From assembly GCF_030766825.1 (NCBI RefSeq), contig NZ_JASFDV010000031.1, forward strand, positions 1 through 64,000: a DNA stretch of 64,000 nt, given 5' to 3'. The stretch is from Nocardiopsis sp. CC223A. GTDB lineage: Bacteria; Actinomycetota; Actinomycetes; Streptosporangiales; Streptosporangiaceae. This document shows, piece by piece, positions 24,266-32,749 of the stretch. A model generated the notes under the pieces. It searched no databases and was not told the origin of the DNA. It saw only the letters and a program-made list of their open reading frames with translations. Within the stretch, counting starts at the first letter, position 1; every line of letters starts with the position of its first letter. The position numbers and the translations under genes were made by a program.

Positions 24266-25210
24266 TCAGGAGGGGCGGTCGGTGAGCTCCTTCAGCTCCC
24301 CGGCCACGGTCCCGGCCGCGGCCCGCAGTGCCTGGAGGGTGACCTGGACCGCCGGGCGGCGCAGCGAGGCCGGGCGCACCACCGCGTACACGTGCCGGGC
24401 CGGGACCCGCCCGGGCAGCGTGCGGTGGACCAGCCCCGCCGGGGCGCCCACCATGGCCAGCGACGGCACCGCCGCGATCCCGATGCCGCGCGAGACCAGG
24501 CTGAGCACCGTGCCCAGCCCCTCGAACTCCCAGGCGGCCGCGGGCAGCCCGCCCACCTCCGCCAGCAGCAGGTCGGTCCCGTAGCGCGAGCGCTCACCCT
24601 CGGGTGCCACGATCCACGACTCGCCCAACAGCCGCTCCAGCACCACCGGCTCACCCGGGTCGGCCAGCCGGTGCCCCTGCGGGACGGCCAGCACCATCGG
24701 GTCGCGCAGCAGGTGCACGTGCCGCAGCCCGCTGTCCGCGCCCCGCCCCGGGTGCTGGCCGCTCCAGTCGTCGACCAGGGCGATGTCCACCTCGCGTGAG
24801 CGCACCTTCTCCGTCCCCGTCGACAGCAGCGTCTGGCGCAGCACCAGCTGCATCTCCTCGTGCCGGCGCAGCGGCGGCGCCAGCAGCGGGGCGAACGCCA
24901 CGGCGGCGGTCGGGAACGCCGTCACCGTCACCACCCCCAGGGCCACGTCGGCCTGCTCGGCCAGGATCGACTCGGTGGCCTCCACCAGGGCCAGGATGTC
25001 CTCGGCCTGGACGACCAGGAGCCGGCCGGCATCGGTCAGCTCCGCCCCGCGCGGGGTGCGGTCCAGCAGCGCCACCCCCGTCTCCTTCTCCAGGGCGGAC
25101 AACTGCTGGGAGATGGCCGAGGGCGTGTACCCCAGGGCCGCTGCGGTGGCCGCGATCGTGCCCCGGACGGAGAACTCGCGCAGGACCTGGAGGCGGCGGA
25201 GATCGAGCAT
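24266..25210 (-). CDS. LysR-family transcriptional regulator
   Basis: 314 residues. The N-terminal winged helix-turn-helix (LRRLQVLREFSVRGTIAATAAALGYTPSAISQQLSALEKETG) matches LysR, followed by a long linker helix and a co-inducer domain (about 88-300). The family binds a divergent promoter and is activated by a small-molecule ligand. It is divergent from the aminotransferase gene with 133 bases between, so it probably controls that gene and itself. The inducer is unknown. Confidence 0.92.
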   Translation of the reverse strand: MLDLRRLQVLREFSVRGTIAATAAALGYTPSAISQQLSALEKETGVALLDRTPRGAELTDAGRLLVVQAEDILALVEATESILAEQADVALGVVTVTAFPTAAVAFAPLLAPPLRRHEEMQLVLRQTLLSTGTEKVRSREVDIALVDDWSGQHPGRGADSGLRHVHLLRDPMVLAVPQGHRLADPGEPVVLERLLGESWIVAPEGERSRYGTDLLLAEVGGLPAAAWEFEGLGTVLSLVSRGIGIAAVPSLAMVGAPAGLVHRTLPGRVPARHVYAVVRPASLRRPAVQVTLQALRAAAGTVAGELKELTDRPS

Positions 25211-25343
25211 AAGAACAGCTTACGCTCAGCATCGAAAAGACGCGCTTGTACTGAAGGCTGCGGCTGGGCAGGCTGAGGAACGAGAGGCCGCCACCGCGAA
25301 CGGCGGCCGCACGCCCGACCCTGAGCCGGAGATGAGTCGTCAC

Positions 25344-26678
25344 ATGACCGTCACTGTTTCCGCGACCCTCGCCGTCAACGAAGCCCTCGCCGAGAAGCGC
25401 CGCCAGGGGGTGCGCGTACTGCCCCTGGGGTTCGGCGAAGCCGGTCTGCCGGTCCACCCGGTCATGCGCGACCGACTCACCGCCGGGAACGGCGCCAACG
25501 CCTACGGCCCCGTCGCCGGGGTCGCCGTCCTGCGCGAGGCCGCCGCGGGCTACTGGGAGCGCCGCGGACTGCCCACCGACCCCGGCATGGTGATCGCCGG
25601 GCCCGGCAGCAAGCCGCTGCTGTACAGCCTCCTGCTGGAACTGGGCGGCGACACCGCCATCGCCGCGCCCAGCTGGGTCAGCTACGCCGCGCAGAGCCGC
25701 CTGGTGGGCGCCCGCCCGCTGCTCGTCCCGACCGCGGGCGGCGGCGAGGGCGGCGTCCCCCAGCCCGACCTGCTGCACGCGGCCGTCACCGCGGCCCGCG
25801 AGGAGGGGCGCACCGTCAACGCGGTCATCGCGACCCTGCCCGACAACCCGACCGGTACGGTGGCGAGTCGCGACACCGTGCGCCGCCTGGCCGAGGTCGC
25901 CCGCGAACTGGACCTGGTGATCATCTCCGACGAGATCTACCGGGACCTCGTCCACCCGGTCGGCCCCGGCGCGGAGCCCGTCCGGGTGCACAGCCCCGCC
26001 GAGTTCGCCCCCGAGCGCACCGTCATCTCCACCGGGCTGAGCAAGAACCTCGCCCTGGGCGGCTGGCGGATCGGGGTCCTGCGCCTGCCCGACTCCGCGA
26101 TCGGGCACCGGCTGCGCGGCGGCCTGCTCGGTGTGGCCAGCGAGATCTGGTCCAGCCCGGCCGCCCCGGTCCAGGAGGCCGCCGCACACGCCTTCACGGA
26201 ACCCGCGGAGCTGGTGGACCACATCGACCGCAGCCGCCGCCTGCACGGGATCGTCGCCCGTGCCGTGACGGACGTGTTCACCGGAGCGGGGGCGACCGTC
26301 GCCCCGCCGCGGGCCGCGTTCTACCTCTACCCGGACTTCGATCCGATGCGCGAGCGGCTGGCCCGGCTGCACGGCGTCACCACCGGGCCGGCCCTCACCG
26401 GGCTGCTGCTGGAGCGCTTCGGCATGGGCGTGCTGCCCGCCGTCGAGTTCGGGGAGGGGCCGCGGGCCCTGCGCATGCGGGTCGCCACCAGCCTGCTGTA
26501 CGGGGACACCGAGGAGCGCCGCTACACGGCGCTGGCCGCCACCGACCCGCTGGCGCTGCCCTGGATCCGCGCCCACCTGGACCGGCTCGCCGAGGTGCTG
26601 GACGCGCTGTCGGCGGCCCCGGCGTCCGCGGTGGTGCCGCAGCCGCTCCCGCGGGCGGTCGCCGAACCCGTGCACTAG
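25344..26678 (+). CDS. PLP-dependent class I/II aminotransferase
   Basis: 444 residues with a fold-type-I layout: LPLGFGEAGLPVHPVM, ANAYGPVAGVAVLREA, LPDNPTGTVAS (Asn binds the PLP ring), IISDEIYRDLVH and STGLSKNLALGGWRIG, where Lys near 230 forms the Schiff base. The C-terminal Arg for the substrate carboxylate is in LRMRVATSLL. The start is ambiguous: GGAG at 25328-25331 is twelve bases from the ATG at 25344, but abuts the ATG at 25332. The amino donor is not assignable. The divergent LysR gene suggests regulated catabolism or biosynthesis of a particular amino acid. Confidence 0.9.
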   Translation: MTVTVSATLAVNEALAEKRRQGVRVLPLGFGEAGLPVHPVMRDRLTAGNGANAYGPVAGVAVLREAAAGYWERRGLPTDPGMVIAGPGSKPLLYSLLLELGGDTAIAAPSWVSYAAQSRLVGARPLLVPTAGGGEGGVPQPDLLHAAVTAAREEGRTVNAVIATLPDNPTGTVASRDTVRRLAEVARELDLVIISDEIYRDLVHPVGPGAEPVRVHSPAEFAPERTVISTGLSKNLALGGWRIGVLRLPDSAIGHRLRGGLLGVASEIWSSPAAPVQEAAAHAFTEPAELVDHIDRSRRLHGIVARAVTDVFTGAGATVAPPRAAFYLYPDFDPMRERLARLHGVTTGPALTGLLLERFGMGVLPAVEFGEGPRALRMRVATSLLYGDTEERRYTALAATDPLALPWIRAHLDRLAEVLDALSAAPASAVVPQPLPRAVAEPVH

Positions 26679-26873
26679 ACGTGTTCGGCGGATCATTCCG
26701 GGGAACGGTCGCGGGGCGGCCTCTCGCCACGCCGTCTGCGCTAGGACGGCCGACCCCGGGCCGGACCTCGCCGGTCGTCTCGTCGGAGATCGCCTGAGGG
26801 CCGCTTCCCGCACCCGGCGCAAGCGCCGAGCCGCACGAAGGCATCCGCCGACCCCGTGCACTGGGAGGTCTGG

Positions 26874-26916
26874 ACGGGGCCCTTCCCCGGGGGTCGGGTC
26901 GGGGGAAGGGCCCCGT
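26874..26916. terminator. 15-bp hairpin between convergent genes
   Basis: ACGGGGCCCTTCCCC (26874-26888) pairs perfectly with 26902-26916 across a 13-base loop. It lies between the stops of the aminotransferase (+) and the glycosyltransferase (-) and could stop both transcripts. Confidence 0.75.
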
Positions 26917-26946
26917 CGTCCGTGATGGTCTCGCCGGACGGGGACT

Positions 26947-28152
26947 TCAGCGGGCGGGCAGGGCCGGGGGCTCCTCGGCGGCCAGCTCGCGGCTGGAGGC
27001 CAGCACCGACCGGTAGTGGGCCAGCAGCTCGTCGCCCACCGCATCCCAGGTGCGGTGCTCCACCGACGCCCGGGCCCGGCCCGCCAGGTCGGCGCGCAGG
27101 GCGCGGTTGTGGGCCAGCCGCCCCACCGCCACCCGCAGCTCGCGCACCGAATCCGGTGCGTACAGCAGCCCGTTGACGCCGTCCTCCACCAGGTCCAGCG
27201 GGCCGCCCGCGGCCGGGGCGACCACCGGGACCCCCGAGGCCAGTGCCTCCTGCACCGCCTGGCAGAACGTCTCGTCGGCCCCGGTGTGCACGAACAGGTC
27301 CAGGGAGGCGTACAGCCGGGACAGGTCGTTGCCGGTGCGCTGGCCGGTGAAGACCGCGCCGCGCAGCCGCCGCCGCAGCCGGGGCAGCTCCGGGCCGTCA
27401 CCGACCACGACCACCTTCACGCCGCGCAGCTTCAGCACGTGCTCCAGCAGGTCGACGCGCTTGTCCTTGGCCAGCCGCCCGACGTAGCCGATGATCGCCT
27501 CCCCGTTGGGGGCGAGCGCCCGGCGCAGCTCCTCGTCGCGGTGCTCCGGCCGGAAGCGCTCCGCGTCCACCCCGCGCCGCCACAGGGCGAGCCGGGGGAA
27601 CCCGCGGGCGGACAGGGCCTCCATCGTCGCGGAGGAGGGCACCAGCGTGCGGTCCGCGGCCGCGTGGACGCGGCGCAGCCCCGACCACAGGTGCTCGTGC
27701 CCGGGCAGCCCGTACCGCCGGGCGAAACCCGCCAGATCGGTCTGGAACACCGCCACCGTCGGCAGCGCCCAGCGGCGGGCCGCCTCCACCGTGGCCAGGC
27801 CCATCAGGGCGGGCGAGGCCAGGTGGACCAGGTCGGGGGAGAACGACCGGATGGCGGTGGTCAGGGTGCGCCGGGCGGGCAGGCCCAGGGCGAAGTCGCG
27901 GTACACGGGCAGCGGCACCGAGGGCGTGCGCACCACCGGGAAGCCCGCGTAGCGGGTGGGGCCGTGGTGCCCCGGGGCCAGGATCAGCGCCTGGTGGCCC
28001 CGGGCGGCCAACAGGTCGGCGACCCGGCACACGGAGTTGGTCACCCCGTTCACCTGGGGCAGGAAGGACTCGGTCACGATCGCGACGCGCAGCGGACGCT
28101 GCCCGTCGGCGGGGGCGGGGATCGGATCGCGGAAGGTGTCGAGGGGGGACAT
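26947..28152 (-). CDS. GT4-family glycosyltransferase (mannosyltransferase-like)
   Basis: 401 residues, GT-B fold. The acceptor domain starts LRVAIVTESFLPQVNGVTNSVCRVADLLA, typical of GDP-mannose-dependent mannosyltransferases such as MgtA/PimB'-like enzymes. The donor domain has IIGYVGRLAKDKRVDLLEH (about 215) and the EX7E region ETFCQAVQEALASGVPVVAP. These relatives add mannose to phosphatidylinositol or diacylglycerol glycolipids in the inner leaflet; assignment to mannose is by resemblance only. The ATG at 28152 has GGGAG at eight bases; an upstream TTG lacks a ribosome site. Confidence 0.9.
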   Translation of the reverse strand: MSPLDTFRDPIPAPADGQRPLRVAIVTESFLPQVNGVTNSVCRVADLLAARGHQALILAPGHHGPTRYAGFPVVRTPSVPLPVYRDFALGLPARRTLTTAIRSFSPDLVHLASPALMGLATVEAARRWALPTVAVFQTDLAGFARRYGLPGHEHLWSGLRRVHAAADRTLVPSSATMEALSARGFPRLALWRRGVDAERFRPEHRDEELRRALAPNGEAIIGYVGRLAKDKRVDLLEHVLKLRGVKVVVVGDGPELPRLRRRLRGAVFTGQRTGNDLSRLYASLDLFVHTGADETFCQAVQEALASGVPVVAPAAGGPLDLVEDGVNGLLYAPDSVRELRVAVGRLAHNRALRADLAGRARASVEHRTWDAVGDELLAHYRSVLASSRELAAEEPPALPAR

Positions 28153-28339
28153 GCGGGCGGCTCCCAACGCCGGGGGGACGTGTCTTCGACGCTAGAAGGC
28201 GCAGGTGAACCCGGATGGGGCGCGGAGGGAACCGGACGCGTCGTGCGAGCGTGGGCTCACCGAGCGAGCGGTGACGGGCCACGGACGGTGTCCCCGCCCG
28301 CGGGTTGCCCGCAGATGACCCGTCGGTGGCTAAGATCGC

Positions 28340-28349
28340 ATCACGTGAT
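28340..28349. promoter_or_regulatory. ATCACGTGAT palindrome at a likely promoter
   Basis: A perfect 10-bp palindrome lies four bases after a TAAGAT -10-like hexamer (28331-28336), so it would overlap the transcription start of the DUF6457 gene. It looks like an operator; no regulator is identified. Confidence 0.4.
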
Positions 28350-28376
28350 CGAATCATTGCTCTGAGGAGTGGAACG

Positions 28377-28637
28377 GTGACTCTCGTGGAATGGGCCGAT
28401 GAGGTCCGCGTCGCACTCGGGCTTCCGGACACCGAGTCCATGGACCGCAAGGACGTGGACCGCATCCTCGACCTCGCCAAGGACGCCGCGCACTCCGTCG
28501 CCCGCCCGGCGGCGCCGCTCACGGCCTACCTGCTGGGCATCGCCGTGGGGCGCGGGGCCGACCCGGAGGAGACGGCGCGGCTGCTGAGCGGACTAGCCCT
28601 GAGCCGGGCCGGGAACGATGACGGAAGTGACGCATGA
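28377..28637 (+). CDS. DUF6457-like small protein
   Basis: 86 residues from a GTG with GAGGAG upstream. The sequence (TLVEWADEVRVALG, DRILDLAKDAAHSVARPAAPLTAYLLGIAVGRGADPEETARLL) matches the small helical DUF6457 proteins of actinobacteria, which often sit near molybdenum-cofactor genes; none is nearby here. No catalytic motif is visible. Function unknown. Confidence 0.8.
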   Translation: MTLVEWADEVRVALGLPDTESMDRKDVDRILDLAKDAAHSVARPAAPLTAYLLGIAVGRGADPEETARLLSGLALSRAGNDDGSDA

Positions 28638-28854
28638 CACTCCCGGGGGGCGGAGAACGCGGCGATGACCGCTCCGGTTCCCGACGAGACCCGCATGTGG
28701 AAAGTGTGTGATGCGTTCGTTACGCACCACTGCAATTCTTTGCCGATAACGCAGGGCCACCACCAGTGGCGACGCACCTCCGAGGACATCCGCCCCCCGC
28801 GCCGACACCGGTGGCGTCCTCGGCACCATCCACCGATCGACAGGGAGATCCCCC

Positions 28855-30273
28855 GTGGACCAGCTCCTTGAAATGGCCGGCCTCATCAGCGGCATCATCT
28901 GGGGACCCTTCGTCCTCATCCCGCTGCTGTTCGCCGTCGGCCTTTTCCTCACCGTCCGCCTGAACCTTCTCCAGCTCCTCAAGCTGCCGCACGCCCTGTG
29001 GCTGGCACTCGTCCGGCGCAAGGAGGACGAGTCCGTAGAGGGGGACATCTCCCACTACCAGGCGCTCAGCACGGCCCTCGCGGCCACCGTCGGCGTCGGC
29101 AACATCGCCGGTGCCGCGCTCGCCATCGGCATCGGCGGCCCCGGCGCCCTCTTCTGGATGTGGGTCGTCGGCTTCCTGGGCATGGCGACCAAGTACAGCG
29201 AGGCCCTGCTGGGCGTGAAGTTCCGCCGCACCGACGCCAAGGGCGAGCAGAGCGGCGGCCCGATGTACTACCTCAAGCTCGGTATCGGTGGGAAGTTCGG
29301 CGCCACCCTGGGCGTGCTCTTCGCCGTCTTCGGTGCGATCGCCGCCTTCGGCATCGGCAACGGCAGCCAGGCCAACACCGTCGCCCAGCAGGTCAACAGC
29401 GTGACCGGGGTCGACACCTGGATCATCGGCCTCATCCTCATGCTGCTGGCCGGCGCGGTCATCCTCGGCGGCATCAAGAGCATCGGCCGGGTCGCCTCCG
29501 CGCTCGTGCCGATCATGATCATCTGCTACGTGGCCATCTGCCTGGTCATCCTGGCGGTCAACTGGGCGCAGATCGCGCCCGCGATCCTGCTCGTGGTCAC
29601 CGACGCCTTCACCGGCACGGCGGCCGCCGGCGGCTTCGCCGGCTCCACCGTGCTGATCGCCATCCAGATGGGCTTCGCCCGCGGTATCTTCTCCAACGAG
29701 TCGGGCCTGGGCACCGGCGCTATCGCGGCCGCCGCGGCCAAGACCCGCCAGCCGGTCCGCCAGGCCATGGTCTCGATGACCCAGACCTTCATCGACACCA
29801 TCATCGTGGTCACCATGACCTGCCTGGTCATCATCACCACCGGTGTCTGGCAGGGCGAGAACGCCGAGGACGGCTCCCTGCTCACCAGTGATGCGATGAC
29901 CGAGGGCCTGGGGGCCATCAGCCCGGCCCTGGCCCCGGCGGGCGCGTTGGTCGTCGCGATCGCCGTCGCGGTGTTCGCCTTCACCACCCTGCTCGGCTGG
30001 TCCTACTACGGTGACCGGTGCATCGAGTTCCTGGCGGGCCGCAGCCTCGTGCTGCCCTACCGGATCGTGTTCATCATCGTCATCTTCATCGGGGCGGTCG
30101 CCGACCTCGACTCCGTGTGGCTGTTCAGCGACATCGCCAACGGCCTGATGGCGCTGCCCAACCTGGTGGGCCTGCTGGTGCTGTCGCCGATCGTGGTGGC
30201 GGAGACCAGGAAGTTCTTCGCCCACCCGGACTGGAAGAACCCCGACGCGCTGATGGACGACGTCAAGGGCTGA
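28855..30273 (+). CDS. Alanine/glycine:cation symporter (AGCS family)
   Basis: 472 residues with 10-11 hydrophobic helices. Family hallmarks are ALAATVGVGNIAGAALAI (about 75-92), EQSGGPMYYL, GIFSNESGLGTGAIAAAAAKT and FTTLLGWSYYGDRCIEFL. Members import alanine or glycine with sodium across the cell membrane. The GTG has GGGAG at seven bases. In this window alanine dehydrogenase (58457-59572) is a possible downstream user of imported alanine, though not linked by operon. Confidence 0.94.
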   Translation: MDQLLEMAGLISGIIWGPFVLIPLLFAVGLFLTVRLNLLQLLKLPHALWLALVRRKEDESVEGDISHYQALSTALAATVGVGNIAGAALAIGIGGPGALFWMWVVGFLGMATKYSEALLGVKFRRTDAKGEQSGGPMYYLKLGIGGKFGATLGVLFAVFGAIAAFGIGNGSQANTVAQQVNSVTGVDTWIIGLILMLLAGAVILGGIKSIGRVASALVPIMIICYVAICLVILAVNWAQIAPAILLVVTDAFTGTAAAGGFAGSTVLIAIQMGFARGIFSNESGLGTGAIAAAAAKTRQPVRQAMVSMTQTFIDTIIVVTMTCLVIITTGVWQGENAEDGSLLTSDAMTEGLGAISPALAPAGALVVAIAVAVFAFTTLLGWSYYGDRCIEFLAGRSLVLPYRIVFIIVIFIGAVADLDSVWLFSDIANGLMALPNLVGLLVLSPIVVAETRKFFAHPDWKNPDALMDDVKG

Positions 30274-30299
30274 TCGTCGCCGCCCGGGACGGGTACACG

Positions 30300-30328
30300 A
30301 GGGGGACCGGCCGACGGCCGGTCCCCCT
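30300..30328. terminator. 13-bp hairpin between convergent genes
   Basis: AGGGGGACCGGCC (30300-30312) pairs perfectly with 30316-30328 across a GAC loop. It lies between the AGCS transporter (+) and thiD (-) and can serve both. Confidence 0.85.
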
Positions 30329-30353
30329 CCTGCGTGTCCGTGTCCCCCGGGGG

Positions 30354-31157
30354 CTACCACCAGGCGTGGAAGTGGTGGACGGGGCCCTGGCCGCCACCGG
30401 CGTCGATCTCGTCGGCGCGGCGCAGGGCCTGCGTGAGGTAGGCCTTGGCGTCGGCCACGGCGGTGGCCGGATCCGGACGCTGCGGCAGCAGCGCCGCGAT
30501 GGACGACGACAGGGTGCAGCCGGTGCCGTGGGTGTTGCGGGTGGCCACCCGGGGCGCGGAGAACTCCCGGTCCTCGCCGTCCCGTGACACCAGCACGTCG
30601 ACGCTCTCCCCGCCCGCCAGGTGCCCGCCCTTGAGCAGCACCCGGCGCGGACCCAGCTCCAGCAGGCGTCGGGCCTGGTCGCGCATCCCCGCCAGGTCCG
30701 TCGCCTCGGCCTCCTCCAGCAGGTCGGCGGCCTCGGGCAGGTTGGGAGTGAGCAGGTCGGCGCGGGGCAGCAGCTCGGTGCGCAGCGCCTTGATGGCCGA
30801 GGCCTCCAGCAGCCGGTCGCCGCTCTTGGCCACCATCACCGGGTCCACCACGACGTTCGGCAGCCCGTGCCGCCCGATCGCCGCGGCGACGGCCTCGGTG
30901 ACCTCGGCGGTGCCGAGCATCCCGACCTTGACCGCGTGCACGGTCGCGTCGGAGAAGAGGGTGTCCATCTGGCGGACCACGAAGTCGGCGGGGACGGGGT
31001 GGACCCCGGTGACCCCCCGGGTGGACTGGGCGGTGAGCGCGGTGATCACGCTCATCCCGAACGTCCCGTGGGCGGAGAAGGCCTTGAGGTCGGCCTGGAT
31101 ACCGGCGCCCCCGCTGGGGTCGCTGCCGGCGATGGACACGATGTTGTACGCGCTCAT
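30354..31157 (-). CDS. thiD: Hydroxymethylpyrimidine/phosphomethylpyrimidine kinase
   Basis: 267 residues, the normal ThiD length. The ribokinase-fold signature is clear: [20 protein letters not shown] at the start, [15 protein letters not shown] in the middle, and the catalytic [17 protein letters not shown] near 225. The enzyme phosphorylates HMP and then HMP-P to HMP-PP, the pyrimidine half of thiamine. The ATG has GAAGGA at six bases. It stands alone, separated from DUF368 by a terminator. No TPP riboswitch is recognised in the 200-base leader. Confidence 0.95.
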   Translation of the reverse strand: MSAYNIVSIAGSDPSGGAGIQADLKAFSAHGTFGMSVITALTAQSTRGVTGVHPVPADFVVRQMDTLFSDATVHAVKVGMLGTAEVTEAVAAAIGRHGLPNVVVDPVMVAKSGDRLLEASAIKALRTELLPRADLLTPNLPEAADLLEEAEATDLAGMRDQARRLLELGPRRVLLKGGHLAGGESVDVLVSRDGEDREFSAPRVATRNTHGTGCTLSSSIAALLPQRPDPATAVADAKAYLTQALRRADEIDAGGGQGPVHHFHAWW

Positions 31158-31210
31158 GGGCGTTCCTTCGCTAGTGCTAACTAGGGCAGGTTCGACGGGT
31201 GTGCTCTCAG

Positions 31211-31240
31211 CCGGGGCGCGACCGGTCGGTCGCGCCCCGG
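31211..31240 (-). terminator. 13-bp perfect hairpin terminator
   Basis: CCGGGGCGCGACC (31211-31223) pairs perfectly with 31228-31240 across a GGTC loop. It lies after the DUF368 gene and before thiD on the minus strand. Confidence 0.7.
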
Positions 31241-31380
31241 CACCCCGCGCCGTGCGGGCCCCCACGGGGCCTGCGGTTCAGGAGACCGCCGGTGCGGCGG
31301 TCAGGCGGTGGGCGTGCTCTGGGTGCGCCGCACCCTGAGGATCGTGAGGACCCTTGGCAGAGGGGCCGACGGGCCCGGGA

Positions 31381-32307
31381 TCAGGCGGATACGGGCGCGG
31401 ACTCGCCGCGGGCCGCTTCGCGGTCCAGCTTGCGCCGCTCCCAGACGATGGCGGCCACCACGACGGCGAAGCCGAGCACCATGAGGGCCACGGTGACGGG
31501 GACGTCGGTCGGTGCCACGAAGGCCCGGTCCTCGTCCTGCCAGGGCCACAGGGCGCGCAGGGATCCGGCCATGAGCCCGGTGAGGACGACCAGGGTCATG
31601 TGGTGGAAGTTCTCCAGCAGGAACTGGAGGAGCTTGACGAACAGGGACAGGCCGGTGAGGGCGCCCAGGGCGAAGACGCCCAGGTAGACGAAGTCCATGT
31701 CGCCCACCGCGTTGATCGTCGGCTCGTACAGCCCCATGGTGAGCAGGATGAAGGAGCCCGACAGGCCGGGGAGCACCAGGGCGCAGATCGCGACGGCCGC
31801 CGCGAAGAAGACGATCACGGGGTGGGTCGGCAGGTTCGCCCCGGGCAGTCCGGTCACCCCGAAGGCCGCCGCGGCGAAGACCAGCGCGACGAGGTAGTGC
31901 CACGGGCGCCAGGGCTTGCCCGAACCGGTGTAGGGGACCCACAGGCAGGCCAGGACCAGGCCGAAGAAGATCGCGTAGGCGTACTGCGGGTACGCCTCGA
32001 CCAGGGGGGCGAGGACGACCGCGGCGCCGACGAGGAACAGCGCCATGCCGATCAGGGCGGGGACGAGCACGCTCCAGTCGACCATCCGGAACTGCTCCCG
32101 GGCCCGCTCGGGTCCGCGGCCGCGCGGCACGTCGGTGACGTAGCGCTTGATGCCGCTCACCATGTGGCCGGCACCGCCGATCAGCTTGTCGTACAGCCCG
32201 ACGATCAGCGCGACGGTGCCGCCGCTGATGCCCGGGAGGGCCTCGGAGGCGCCGACCGCGCCTCCTCGCACCGCGTTGAAGAGGTAGGAGCCTACTGATT
32301 TGGCCAT
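31381..32307 (-). CDS. DUF368 membrane protein (PopT-like polyprenyl-phosphate translocase)
   Basis: 308 residues with about eight membrane helices. The paired DUF368 signatures are present: EALPGISGGTVALIVGLYD (about 20-38) and LVLPGLSGSFILLTMGLYE (about 155-173). DUF368/PopT proteins have been described as undecaprenyl-phosphate translocases that recycle the lipid carrier of envelope polymers; a role here follows from family membership only. The ATG at 32307 was chosen because the first helix follows at once. The envelope genes at 44-56 kb could depend on this carrier. Confidence 0.9.
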   Translation of the reverse strand: MAKSVGSYLFNAVRGGAVGASEALPGISGGTVALIVGLYDKLIGGAGHMVSGIKRYVTDVPRGRGPERAREQFRMVDWSVLVPALIGMALFLVGAAVVLAPLVEAYPQYAYAIFFGLVLACLWVPYTGSGKPWRPWHYLVALVFAAAAFGVTGLPGANLPTHPVIVFFAAAVAICALVLPGLSGSFILLTMGLYEPTINAVGDMDFVYLGVFALGALTGLSLFVKLLQFLLENFHHMTLVVLTGLMAGSLRALWPWQDEDRAFVAPTDVPVTVALMVLGFAVVVAAIVWERRKLDREAARGESAPVSA

Positions 32308-32749
32308 CTGGTCGTTGGGCGCGGCCCCGAGCCGAGGGGGTGAGGAGCGCCTTCCTCCGTTCTGACAAGGGTGCCGTCGGGCTGCGCGGGGGCGGAGCCC
32401 GACGGGGGAGTGAAGAAAACGGTGTCGCCGTACACGGTGGTGTGATCCGCCGGCGAGCGCCGGAGTCGCGGTGCGCCCGCGTCCGGCGGGGAGCGCCTGT
32501 GGGGCGGAATGCCAGTCTAATGGCCTGCGGGGGCGCGGAAACGGCCGCAGCGGGCGGCCGCGGGGACGGGGCGCGGGTCGCTCCGCCCCGTGCCGTCGGG
32601 GCGCACGGGGCGAGGAGCCGGGGCCGACAGGCGTTCCGCCGGAAATGTTCGTGTTTCGGTCGCACAGAGATACAACCGAACAGGAACCGAAAAAGGAGGA
32701 GCCCCGCGGTACGGCACCGCGGGACTCCACAGGATCGCTTCCGGACCCC
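32308..32749. other. Intergenic region between DUF368 and acyl-CoA synthetase genes
   Basis: 442 bases on the path of two minus-strand genes. They contain the synthetase terminator (32690-32728) and a 10-bp stem (CCGTCGGGCT at 32374-32383 with 32396-32405) in the DUF368 leader. Open frames here have no coding character. Confidence 0.6.
32690..32728 (-). terminator. Intrinsic terminator with U-tract
   Basis: On the minus strand a 13-bp stem (32716-32728 with 32698-32710, one mismatch) is followed by a five-base U-tract (AAAAA at 32690-32694 on the plus strand). It is 21 bases past the stop of the acyl-CoA synthetase gene. Confidence 0.85.

Noticed and set aside
24651-27401. Minus-strand open frame of about 916 codons across the aminotransferase
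   Set aside because: It is antisense to the aminotransferase with its full motif set and is out of frame with the glycosyltransferase it overlaps.
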